From: JAAYEL01 sp964345835
GTDB taxonomy: Bacteria > Bacillota > Clostridia > Tissierellales > Peptoniphilaceae
NCBI GenBank assembly: GCA_964345835.1
Contig: CAYFSL010000001.1
Span: forward strand, 97,575 to 161,574
Reading direction: 5' to 3'
DNA length: 64,000 nt
In this document: piece after piece, positions 53,592 to 61,257 of the stretch
Numbering within the stretch: position 1 is the first letter of the stretch
Layout: the number at the start of each line of letters is the position of its first letter
Program-made: the position numbers and the translations under genes
The notes under the pieces: generated by a model
What the model saw: only the letters and a program-made list of their open reading frames with translations
Database searches by the model: none
Told to the model about the DNA's origin: nothing

Positions 53592-53636
53592 GATAGATTA
53601 TTTCTTTCTCCTAATTTAAATTATTATTCCATACTA

Positions 53637-53669
53637 AGAAAATGAAAAGCAAAATACTTTTCATTTTCT
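53637..53669 (-). terminator. AT-rich hairpin after yajC
   Basis: Perfect 13-bp inverted repeat AGAAAATGAAAAG (53637-53649) with CTTTTCATTTTCT (53657-53669), seven-base loop. The stem has little GC and the U-tract is poor, so termination of the ruv-yajC run here is only probable. Confidence 0.5.
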
Positions 53670-53695
53670 AAAAAAATTATTAACTAGTCTAATTA

Positions 53696-54100
53696 TTAAA
53701 GTTCTTTAGTGTCTTCATCATCATAAGACTTAAAGCCTTGGTCTTCTCCGTAGGTTTCAACGGGATCCTTATCCCCTTCTCCCCCTGCTTGATGACCATT
53801 AAGTGGGGTTACAATGTAACCAAGAGCGTTAAGTATAAATTCAATTTCAGCTCCATTCCCAGTTTCCAGGGTAAAATACACATCGTCAAGAGCTACAACT
53901 TTACCTTTTATACCTGATCTTGTAACTACTTCATCCCCTATCTTTAGTCCGTCAACCATGTCTTTGAATTGTTCTTTTTGCTTTTTACTAGGCTTAATTA
54001 TTAAGAAGTAAAAGGCAAGTGCTAGGATTGCTATATAAACAATTCCTAGAGAAGATCCAAAGCTCCCATTTGCTTGTTGTTGTACTGCTAGTAAATCCAT
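53696..54100 (-). CDS. yajC: Preprotein translocase subunit YajC
   Basis: Sec accessory protein, 134 aa, with one N-terminal membrane helix (IVYIAILALAFYFLIIKPSK, about 20-39), a small conserved domain (IGDEVVTRSGIKGKV) and an acidic tail. GGAGG precedes the ATG, which overlaps the tgt stop. queA-tgt-yajC is a conserved order. Confidence 0.92.
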   Translation of the reverse strand: MDLLAVQQQANGSFGSSLGIVYIAILALAFYFLIIKPSKKQKEQFKDMVDGLKIGDEVVTRSGIKGKVVALDDVYFTLETGNGAEIEFILNALGYIVTPLNGHQAGGEGDKDPVETYGEDQGFKSYDDEDTKEL

Positions 54101-55224
54101 TATTTGTCCTCCATTTCATATCCAAATTTTTCATAAAATTCTTTCTTATATTCTAAAAACCTATCATCTAATATAGACTGTCTGATATTTTTCATTGTTT
54201 GTAAAAGGAAATGCAGGTTATGAATAGTGATTAACCTGGCTCCCAAAATCTCATTTACATTTACTAGGTGCCTGATATAAGCTCTTGTATAATTCTTACA
54301 AGTATAGCAGTCACATTCATGGTCAAGTGGGGTAAAATCCTCTTTATATTTGGCATTTCTTACAACTAGATTACCTCTAGAGGTTATGGCAGTCCCATTC
54401 CTTGCTATTCTTGTTGGAAGGACACAATCAGCCATATCTATCCCAGCTTCCACCGACTCAAATAGGTAGTCAGGAGTCCCAACACCCATATTATACCTTG
54501 GTTTATCCTCAGGTAGCAATGGGGTTGTAAAATTTAATATATCAACCATCATTTCTTTAGGCTCACCTACACTCAAGCCCCCAATAGAAAATCCGTCGCA
54601 GTCCCTTTTAATAGTCTCCCTAGCACTTATCTCTCTCAAGTCCTTATACATACCACCTTGGACTATTCCGAAAAGAGCCTGGTTATCATTTGTGTGAGCA
54701 TCCACACACCTATCCAACCACCTAAGGGTTCTTTCCATTGACTGTTCAACATACTTTCTATCTGCAGGGTAGGCTACACACTCATCAAAGGCCATCATTA
54801 TATCTGATCCAAGATTTTGTTGGATTCCTATTGATTTTTCAGGTGAAATGAAGTGCTTGCTCCCATCAATATGAGACCTAAACTCAACACCCTCTTCAGT
54901 GATTTTTCTCATATCTCCTAGGCTGAATACTTGAAAGCCTCCACTATCTGTAAGAATTGGCTTGTCCCAATTCATAAACTTATGGAGTCCGCCTGCTTTT
55001 TTTACCAGGTCATCACCAGGTCTTAAGTATAGGTGGTAGGTATTTGCTAAAATGATTTGAGCTTCGATTTCTTCTAGTTCCTCTGGAGTCATGGTCTTGA
55101 CCGTAGCCCTTGTACCGACTGGCATGAAAATTGGTGTTTCTATATCTCCATGTGGAGTATGAATAATTCCAGCCCTGGCGTTACAATCACTAGATTTTTT
55201 TATTAGTTCATATTTAATAGCCAT
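54100..55224 (-). CDS. tgt: tRNA-guanine transglycosylase
   Basis: Inserts preQ1 at position 34 of GUN tRNAs. 374 aa. DSGGFQVFSLG (near 93-103), GGLSVGEP and the zinc ligands CDCYTCKNYTRAYIRH. AAGGAG precedes the ATG. Works with QueA, encoded upstream. Confidence 0.96.
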   Translation of the reverse strand: MAIKYELIKKSSDCNARAGIIHTPHGDIETPIFMPVGTRATVKTMTPEELEEIEAQIILANTYHLYLRPGDDLVKKAGGLHKFMNWDKPILTDSGGFQVFSLGDMRKITEEGVEFRSHIDGSKHFISPEKSIGIQQNLGSDIMMAFDECVAYPADRKYVEQSMERTLRWLDRCVDAHTNDNQALFGIVQGGMYKDLREISARETIKRDCDGFSIGGLSVGEPKEMMVDILNFTTPLLPEDKPRYNMGVGTPDYLFESVEAGIDMADCVLPTRIARNGTAITSRGNLVVRNAKYKEDFTPLDHECDCYTCKNYTRAYIRHLVNVNEILGARLITIHNLHFLLQTMKNIRQSILDDRFLEYKKEFYEKFGYEMEDK

Positions 55225-55233
55225 TCAATCTCC

Positions 55234-56256
55234 TTACTTAATTAGCATTGCATCCCCGAAGCTAAAAAATTTATATGAATGTTTCTTTGCTTCTTCATAT
55301 GCATTCATTATTATCTCTTTTGATGCGAATGTCGAAACCAACATGATTAAGGTCGACTCTGGAAGGTGGAAATTTGTAATCATTGCATCCACAATCTTAA
55401 ATTCATATCCAGGATAAATAAATATATTAGTTGAGTCTGAACAAGGGATTATCTTTCCATGCTTGGTCATAACAGACTCAAGTGTCCTTACAGAGGTTGT
55501 ACCAACCGCTATTATCCTCTTATTGTTGTCCTTTGCCCTATTAATCTTCTCGCATGCTTCCTTATTTACAATATAGTATTCGCTGTGCATAACATGATCT
55601 TCAATATTGTCAGCAGTAACGGGCTTAAAGGTACCATAGCCTACATGTAAGGTTACATAGGCAATATCTATGCCTTTATCCTCAATCTTTTTAAGTAGGT
55701 CTTTGGTGAAATGCAGGCCTGCTGTAGGTGCAGCAACTGAACCATCAAATTTGGCATAAACAGTTTGGTAGCTGGACTTGTCCTTAAGCTTTTCAGTAAT
55801 ATATGGTGGTATTGGCATAGAGCCAATCTCCTCCAAAATATCCTGGAAAATCCCGTCAGCATAAAATTCAATAATCCTATGTCCTTCATCAGTTATATCT
55901 TTGACCCTAGCGGATAATTTATCCGAAAAGATAACTTCTGTATCGACTTTCATTTTCTTACCCGGCTTAACCAGGCATTCCCACCTGGCATCCCCCATAT
56001 CCTTAAGTAGTAGGACCTCTATTGACTCTTCTTTACCAGGCCTATGGCCAAATATTCTGGCTGGAATAACCCTGGTATCATTTAAGACTAGGCAATCCCC
56101 GGGATTTAAATAATCTATAATATCATAAAATTTCTTATGATCTAATTCCTTATTATTCCTATTAACTATCATGAGCTTAGACTCTTCTCTGTTAGGCTCT
56201 GGATGTTGAGCAATAAATGAGGGGTCAAGCTCGTAGAAAAAATCTTTTGTATTCAT
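55234..56256 (-). CDS. queA: S-adenosylmethionine:tRNA ribosyltransferase-isomerase
   Basis: Converts preQ1-tRNA to epoxyqueuosine-tRNA. 340 aa. FFYELDPSFIAQHPEPNRE at the N-terminus and APTAGLHFT (near 177) are diagnostic. ATG 56256 follows AAGGA; TTG 56259 directly before it is less likely. Confidence 0.95.
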   Translation of the reverse strand: MNTKDFFYELDPSFIAQHPEPNREESKLMIVNRNNKELDHKKFYDIIDYLNPGDCLVLNDTRVIPARIFGHRPGKEESIEVLLLKDMGDARWECLVKPGKKMKVDTEVIFSDKLSARVKDITDEGHRIIEFYADGIFQDILEEIGSMPIPPYITEKLKDKSSYQTVYAKFDGSVAAPTAGLHFTKDLLKKIEDKGIDIAYVTLHVGYGTFKPVTADNIEDHVMHSEYYIVNKEACEKINRAKDNNKRIIAVGTTSVRTLESVMTKHGKIIPCSDSTNIFIYPGYEFKIVDAMITNFHLPESTLIMLVSTFASKEIIMNAYEEAKKHSYKFFSFGDAMLIK

Positions 56257-56271
56257 CAATTTTCCTTATTT

Positions 56272-57273
56272 TTATTTTTCTTCATATTTAAGTCCAAAAT
56301 GGTCATAGGCTTTCTTAGTAAGCACCCTTCCCCTTGGAGTACGGTTAATAAAGCCAATTTGTAGTAGGTATGGCTCATAAACATCCTCTATGGTTACAGA
56401 TTCTTGACCCGTTGAAGCAGCAATAGTATCAAGACCAACAGGACCTCCGGCAAAATTTTCTGCCATTGTCATTATGATCTTCTTATCAAGCTTGTCAAGG
56501 CCCATATCATCGATTTCTAAAAAGTCTAGCGATTTTTTAGCCAGGTCTATATCAATTTTTCCATCTGCCATGACATCGACATAGTCCCTTACTCTTTTTA
56601 AGAGTCTATTGGCAATTCTAGGTGTACCCCTAGATCTTTTCGCTATTTCCAATGCCGACTGTTCATCAATATCTAGGTCTAGTATATCCGATGACCTCCT
56701 AATTATCTTTTGTAAGGAGGTTGGATCATATAGGTCAAGTTCCATTAGAACACCAAACCTGTCCCTTAAAGGTGAACTTAAGAGACCTGACTTTGTAGTT
56801 GCTCCTACAAGGGTAAAAGGCTCTAAATTAATCCTCAAACTTTGAGCACTTGGTCCTTTACCGACAATGATATCTAAGGCAAAGTCCTCCATTGCAGGAT
56901 AAAGGACTTCTTCGACATTTTTATTAATCCTATGGATTTCGTCTATAAATAGGACATCATTTGCCTGAAGATTGGTTAAAATACTAGCCAAGTCGCCCGC
57001 CCTTTCAATTGCAGGACCTGAGGTTACCTTAATATTTACCCCCAACTCATTGGCGATTATATTAGCCAATGTAGTCTTTCCCAATCCTGGTGGTCCTTGT
57101 AATAAGACGTGGTCAAGGGATTCATTCCTATTTTTGGCAGCCTGGATAAATATGTCCATTTTCTTCTTAACCTTATCCTGACCTATATATTCGGTCAGCC
57201 ACCTTGGCCTTAGACTATATTCATTTTTTTCTTCTTCATTTATCGACTGACCGCCGACTATCCTATTTGTCAT
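56272..57273 (-). CDS. ruvB: Holliday junction helicase RuvB
   Basis: AAA+ branch-migration motor, 333 aa. Walker A GPPGLGKTTLA (about 60-70), Walker B FIDEIHR, sensor region ATTKSGLLSSPLRDRFG and a C-terminal winged helix. AGGTGAT precedes the ATG. Confidence 0.96.
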   Translation of the reverse strand: MTNRIVGGQSINEEEKNEYSLRPRWLTEYIGQDKVKKKMDIFIQAAKNRNESLDHVLLQGPPGLGKTTLANIIANELGVNIKVTSGPAIERAGDLASILTNLQANDVLFIDEIHRINKNVEEVLYPAMEDFALDIIVGKGPSAQSLRINLEPFTLVGATTKSGLLSSPLRDRFGVLMELDLYDPTSLQKIIRRSSDILDLDIDEQSALEIAKRSRGTPRIANRLLKRVRDYVDVMADGKIDIDLAKKSLDFLEIDDMGLDKLDKKIIMTMAENFAGGPVGLDTIAASTGQESVTIEDVYEPYLLQIGFINRTPRGRVLTKKAYDHFGLKYEEK

Positions 57274-57281
57274 CTAATCAC

Positions 57282-57869
57282 CTAAATCTTTTTCAATGCT
57301 AACTTAACAATATCTGAAAGTGGAGTGTTCTCGACGTCGATCTCCTCTAGGACCTTTTGGGCTTGGCTCTTTGGATAATCAAGCTTTATCAAAGCCTCTA
57401 GGGCAAATTGATAGTTCTCGTTAAGATTTGATTTTTTTATTTCCTCTTCCCTCGGCTCTATTAATTCGGATAAGTCAAGCTTGTCCGAAAGCTCCAATAT
57501 TATCCTGCTAGCAGTTTTTCTACCTATACCTGGAGCCCTAGTTAGACTATTTATATCATTTGTAACGATGGCTTTTTTAACCTCATATTCACTTAGAACT
57601 GAAAGGATTGATAAGGCAGCCTTTGGACCTACAGAAGATACTGATGTAAGACTTAAAAATAGCTTGTGTTCTTCTAGGCTCATAAAGCCATAAAGATATA
57701 CCCCATCATCTCTAACTACGAACTCGGTGTATATCTTATGGTTATCATTGATATTTAACTGGTCTATGTCAACCTGAGGCATATGTAATTTATAACCAAT
57801 GTTATTTGTCTCAAGAATAACATAATCTTTTTCTATTAGTTTAATTTCTCCTATTATATATGAATACAT
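57282..57869 (-). CDS. ruvA: Holliday junction protein RuvA
   Basis: Four-way-junction binding partner of RuvB, 195 aa. N-terminal OB fold, central helix-hairpin-helix pair with RAPGIGRKTASRIILEL (near 110-126) and a C-terminal RuvB-binding domain. GAGGT lies before the ATG; two bases after ruvC. Confidence 0.95.
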   Translation of the reverse strand: MYSYIIGEIKLIEKDYVILETNNIGYKLHMPQVDIDQLNINDNHKIYTEFVVRDDGVYLYGFMSLEEHKLFLSLTSVSSVGPKAALSILSVLSEYEVKKAIVTNDINSLTRAPGIGRKTASRIILELSDKLDLSELIEPREEEIKKSNLNENYQFALEALIKLDYPKSQAQKVLEEIDVENTPLSDIVKLALKKI

Positions 57870-57871
57870 TT

Positions 57872-58366
57872 CTACCTCATCCTAAATTCTTCCTTCAGTC
57901 TACCAGTAAAACTGTGGCATATAGCAACAGCAAGTGCATCAGCAGCATCATCAGGCTTAGGTATTCCAGAAAGATTTAAGATTCTTTTGACCGCTTCTTG
58001 CATCTGGTTTTTGTTAGCCCTACCATAACCAGTCAGGGCTTGCTTTATCTGTAGTGGAGTATATTCATAAAGGCTTAGGCCACTTTTCTTACAGGCTAAG
58101 ACCTCTACCCCTCTAGCCTGAGAAACATTGATGAAAGTCTTAGTGTTCTTCTCATGAAAGAGTTTCTCAAAGGCAACTTCTTGGGGCTTATACTGGTCTA
58201 TAAGACCAATTAATTCATCATAGATTATTTCTAGCCTTTCATCAGTTGAATATCTAGGCCCTGTTTGTATGGTCCCATATTCTAATAGCCTGTAACTATT
58301 GCCAATAATTTCTATTAGACCATAGCCAATAATTGCTATCCCTGGATCTATTCCCAATATTATCAT
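57872..58366 (-). CDS. ruvC: Holliday junction resolvase RuvC
   Basis: Endonuclease resolving junctions, 164 aa. The acidic catalytic residues are visible: Asp7 in GIDPG, Glu near 68 in AFEKLF, and the pair in KPDDAADALA (near 140). The start overlaps the upstream stop (ATGA). A ruvCAB cluster with a complete RuvC. Confidence 0.95.
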   Translation of the reverse strand: MIILGIDPGIAIIGYGLIEIIGNSYRLLEYGTIQTGPRYSTDERLEIIYDELIGLIDQYKPQEVAFEKLFHEKNTKTFINVSQARGVEVLACKKSGLSLYEYTPLQIKQALTGYGRANKNQMQEAVKRILNLSGIPKPDDAADALAVAICHSFTGRLKEEFRMR

Positions 58367-59079
58367 AGGTATCTTTTTAAGACGCTGTCATTCAAGGAAT
58401 ACCAATACTGTTGAATATATGCCTCTTTTAGACTCCTATTTATATAAAATTTAGACTTATCATATATGTGCTTTAGTTCTTTAATAGTAAGGCTTTTACC
58501 CTCTAACTTTAAAATTCCGGAATTCTTATAATCCATGACCATTTGCTTATCCATATAGTAATTTACTCTATAAATTTTTTTCTTTATAAATTTATCCATG
58601 AAATCACTAGCATATTTTTCAGCAATAATAAGATCCTTATTACTATAAAGAAAGTCTGTCATTTCTTCCTTGAATTCCTTCACCTTATCACTTTTGCTGT
58701 TATGAAAAAGAACCTTCATAACAGATAACTCTGCAGAAGTGTACTCTGAAAGGGCAAGCTCTTCAAGTTTGTCAATTAGCTTATAATTGTAAAAAGCATT
58801 CCTATATGCCTTAATAACGAAGGCTAATTCAAGCCTATTCAGGTCATCACTCACTAACCTGTCAATCCCGTCGACAATAGATTTCTTATCGTCTCTCCCC
58901 CTGATGCTTCTTCTTAAGCCAGTTAAAAGAGCCTTGGTAACAGAATACTTAGGTACTAGGTTATCGCAAATATTGTTATTATCTAACCAGGACAACAAAA
59001 GAAATATTGAATTGGGATCATCATTATATAAAAATTGATATTCAAGACTTTGTTCAAAATTCTTATTAGTCCTTATCAT
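58363..59079 (-). CDS. Uncharacterised protein upstream of ruvC
   Basis: 238 aa, not recognised. It is largely helical and charged, with no signal peptide, membrane helix or known motif; TGLRRSIRGRDDKKSIVDGID is the most distinctive stretch. ATG 59079 lies five bases after GGGAGG, a strong SD; a longer reading to 59094 would include that SD. It leads the ruvC-ruvA-ruvB-queA-tgt-yajC run and is translationally coupled to ruvC by an ATGA overlap. Confidence 0.8.
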   Translation of the reverse strand: MIRTNKNFEQSLEYQFLYNDDPNSIFLLLSWLDNNNICDNLVPKYSVTKALLTGLRRSIRGRDDKKSIVDGIDRLVSDDLNRLELAFVIKAYRNAFYNYKLIDKLEELALSEYTSAELSVMKVLFHNSKSDKVKEFKEEMTDFLYSNKDLIIAEKYASDFMDKFIKKKIYRVNYYMDKQMVMDYKNSGILKLEGKSLTIKELKHIYDKSKFYINRSLKEAYIQQYWYSLNDSVLKRYL

Positions 59080-59106
59080 ACCTTCCTCCCACAATTTGGT
59101 CTTTTT

Positions 59107-59112
59107 ATTATA
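59107..59112 (-). promoter_or_regulatory. Probable -10 of the ruv run
   Basis: Perfect TATAAT on the minus strand, 28 bases before the ATG of the leading gene. No convincing -35 at 17 bases. Confidence 0.5.
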
Positions 59113-59218
59113 CTATAAATGGAGAATCTTATCTATTAAAATTACAAATTTATTACAAAATAAACCATAAGTAGAACAAATTATATAAAGCAATTAATAT
59201 AAAGTACGTATAAAAAAA

Positions 59219-59249
59219 TAAGCACCAGTTAAGAAGATAACGGTGCTTA
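59219..59249 (-). terminator. Terminator after tRNA-Arg
   Basis: TAAGCACC (59219-59226) with GGTGCTTA (59242-59249), 15-base loop, then seven Ts on the minus strand. Ends the tRNA cluster. Confidence 0.88.
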
Positions 59250-59274
59250 AATCCTTTATAAAGGATATTTAAAA

Positions 59275-59351
59275 TGGCGTACCATAAAGGATTCGAACCC
59301 TTGGCCTTCTGGTCCGTAGCCAGACGCTCTATCCAACTGAGCTAATGGTAC
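59275..59351 (-). tRNA. tRNA-Arg (ACG)
   Basis: 77 bases. Acceptor GTACCAT pairs with ATGGTAC; the anticodon loop CTACGGA carries ACG; the T-loop is TTCGAAT; CCA is encoded. It has its own promoter and terminator. Confidence 0.95.
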
Positions 59352-59361
59352 ATGATTATTA

Positions 59362-59390
59362 ATTATAGAATATTAGCCTATTAAATTCAA
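59362..59390 (-). promoter_or_regulatory. tRNA-Arg promoter
   Basis: Minus strand -35 TTGAAT (59385-59390), exactly 17 bases, perfect -10 TATAAT (59362-59367), ten bases before the tRNA. Confidence 0.85.
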
Positions 59391-59417
59391 GGTTAATAGT
59401 GACTTTTATAAATAAAA

Positions 59418-59439
59418 AAGGCTACTATTAAGTAGCCTT
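59418..59439 (-). terminator. Terminator after tRNA-Gly
   Basis: AAGGCTACT (59418-59426) with AGTAGCCTT (59431-59439), four-base loop, then a minus-strand run of six Ts. The outer base pair uses the last A of the tRNA CCA. Separates Met-Gly from Arg. Confidence 0.9.
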
Positions 59440-59513
59440 GGAGCGGAAGACGAGATTCGAACTCGCGACCCTCGCCTTGGCAAGGCGATGCTCTACCACT
59501 GAGCCACTTCCGC
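59439..59513 (-). tRNA. tRNA-Gly (GCC)
   Basis: 75 bases. Acceptor GCGGAAG pairs with CTTCCGC; loop TTGCCAA gives anticodon GCC; T-loop TTCGAAT; CCA encoded. Three bases after tRNA-Met, so cotranscribed. Confidence 0.95.
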
Positions 59514-59516
59514 AGA

Positions 59517-59593
59517 TGGTAGCGGTGGACAGACTTGAACTGCCGACACTGCGGGTATGAACCGCATGCTCTAGCCAGCTGAGCTACACCGCC
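59517..59593 (-). tRNA. tRNA-Met (CAT), elongator type
   Basis: 77 bases. Acceptor GGCGGTG pairs with CACCGCT (one wobble); loop TTCATAC gives CAT; CCA encoded. The 5' half is close to Firmicute elongator tRNA-Met rather than initiator. An Ile2 (lysidine) identity is less likely from the body sequence. Confidence 0.92.
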
Positions 59594-59617
59594 GTGCAAC
59601 TTAATGCAACATTAATT

Positions 59618-59646
59618 ATATTACCATCATTTTGTTTAGTTGTCAA
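59618..59646 (-). promoter_or_regulatory. tRNA-Met-Gly promoter
   Basis: Perfect -35 TTGACA (59641-59646) directly after the aminotransferase stop. At 17 bases lies TAATAT (59618-59623); a perfect TATAAT is also present three bases further on. Confidence 0.75.
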
Positions 59647-60762
59647 CTATTTTTTTACAATTTCCTTAAAAACTTTACAAACATAGTCAAGTTCAGCGTC
59701 TGTCATCTTAGTATCAGATGGAAGGCAGATGCCATTTTCATAAAGTTTCTTAGATACCCCAGTACCTATAAAATCATATTTCTCAAAGAAAGGTTGCATG
59801 TGCATTGGCTTCCATACAGGTCTTGCCTCTATATTATTTTCATCTAAAGCTTCGATAATATTTAGGGCATCGTAATCATCTGAAACTTGTAAAGAGGAAA
59901 GCCAATAATTTGGAATATTAAAGTCATTGGTAGGCATCATTTTTATGCCTGGAAGGCTTTCTAATTCTTCCTTATATTTGTTATAGATTTCAGTTTTTCT
60001 TCTAATCCTATCTTTAAGAACCCTCATTTGTCCCCTACCTATACCGGCAGAAATATTTGAAAGCCTGTAGTTATAACCAACATCTTTATGTTCATAGTGT
60101 CTTACTGGTTCCCTAGATTGGGTCGCCCAATATCTAACTTTTTTTATTGCTTCCACATCATCAGAAACAAGCATTCCACCGCCTGAAGTTGTTATTATCT
60201 TATTGCCATTGAAAGAAAAAGCTCCAAACTTTCCGAAGGTTCCTGTTGCCTTTCCCTTATAGGTGGTACCTAGGGATTCGCAAGCATCTTCAATTAATAT
60301 CGCCCCATGTCTATCACATATTTCTACTATCCTATCAAGGTCAGCTGATATACCATACAAATGGACAACTATCACAACCTTTGTATCAGGATATTTTTCA
60401 AAGGCCTTTTCTAATTGGTCAGGATCCATGTTCCAAGTTTTCTCATCACTGTCGATAAATACAGGCACACAATCCTCATAGATAACTGGATTAACTGTTG
60501 CAGAGAAAGTTAAATCTTGGACAAAGATATGGTCTCCTGGCTTAACCTTGCTTGCTTTTAATGCCAGGTGAATAGCCGATGTTCCTGAAATCAAGGCAGC
60601 AGCATCCTTGGCCCCTACAAAATCCGCAACAGCCTTCTCAAATTCATCTACATTTTTACCTAGTGGGACAACCCAATTAGTGTCAAAGGCTTCTTTTACA
60701 TATTCTCTTTCGTAACCTTCATCGCTCATATGTGGTGAGGCTAATAATATTCTTTTATCCAT
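59647..60762 (-). CDS. EpsN/PglE-like DegT-family sugar aminotransferase
   Basis: PLP-dependent aminotransferase of UDP-4-keto sugars, 371 aa. ASPHMSDEGYE at the N-terminus, GTSAIHLALK (about 60-69), IEDACESLGTTYKGK and the PLP lysine in SFNGNKIITTSGGG (near 185) closely resemble B. subtilis EpsN and Campylobacter PglE as I recall them. Product is probably a 4-amino-trideoxy sugar (inference). AGGAG precedes the ATG. No other glycan genes are in the window. Confidence 0.86.
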   Translation of the reverse strand: MDKRILLASPHMSDEGYEREYVKEAFDTNWVVPLGKNVDEFEKAVADFVGAKDAAALISGTSAIHLALKASKVKPGDHIFVQDLTFSATVNPVIYEDCVPVFIDSDEKTWNMDPDQLEKAFEKYPDTKVVIVVHLYGISADLDRIVEICDRHGAILIEDACESLGTTYKGKATGTFGKFGAFSFNGNKIITTSGGGMLVSDDVEAIKKVRYWATQSREPVRHYEHKDVGYNYRLSNISAGIGRGQMRVLKDRIRRKTEIYNKYKEELESLPGIKMMPTNDFNIPNYWLSSLQVSDDYDALNIIEALDENNIEARPVWKPMHMQPFFEKYDFIGTGVSKKLYENGICLPSDTKMTDAELDYVCKVFKEIVKK

Positions 60763-60809
60763 TAATTTCTCCTAAACTAATTTATAATCATATCTAAATA
60801 AACAAACAG

Positions 60810-60838
60810 ATTATATATCAGTCATTTCATTTAATCAA
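60810..60838 (-). promoter_or_regulatory. Promoter of the EpsN-like gene
   Basis: Minus strand -35 TTGATT (60833-60838), exactly 17 bases, perfect -10 TATAAT (60810-60815), about 50 bases before the start. Shows separate transcription from the upstream small gene. Confidence 0.78.
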
Positions 60839-60845
60839 TATATTA

Positions 60846-61178
60846 CTAATCAAGCAAATCAACTTTTTCTATCCTATCTCCGTAAAAGTTTTTTATCTTA
60901 AACTCTCCGCCAAATATTCCTTTTTTATATATAAGCTCACTATTTTCATCAATCGCAGTTTCTAAGGTCTTTGTTATATATATCTTTACTTGGTCATCAT
61001 GAATAAGCTTGAACTTGTCCTTGTCTTTACTTTCAAAAGCAAACACGGGTTCAATATATACAGGGTTCCCAAAATCAACAGTACAGCAAGCCTCATTTAC
61101 CTTACTAACAGGTATAATAAAAAGCTCCTTTTTTGAATTCTTGTTCATATATTCAATTGCGTTTTTATTAATAATCAT
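60846..61178 (-). CDS. Small di-cysteine protein (possible CC/Se-motif or HesB-like)
   Basis: 110 aa, soluble and charged. A vicinal Cys31-Cys32 pair (NEACCTVDFGNP) is followed by a beta-rich C-terminal half. The opening IIPVSKVNEACCTVDFG resembles CC/Se-motif or HesB-like small redox proteins, but I cannot confirm a family. Strong SD GGAGGG, five bases before the ATG. Between pmbA and the aminotransferase. Confidence 0.65.
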   Translation of the reverse strand: MIINKNAIEYMNKNSKKELFIIPVSKVNEACCTVDFGNPVYIEPVFAFESKDKDKFKLIHDDQVKIYITKTLETAIDENSELIYKKGIFGGEFKIKNFYGDRIEKVDLLD

Positions 61179-61257
61179 TAATACCCTCCATTTTATTAAT
61201 ATTCCTTATAATGATTTCCAAGCAAGTTTTATCTTATGTTTTAATTGATAGTTAAAA

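Noticed and set aside
59174..59185. GAACAAATTATA upstream of the ruv run as a LexA box
   Set aside because: Only one half-site matches; the second half lacks GTTC. No other support.
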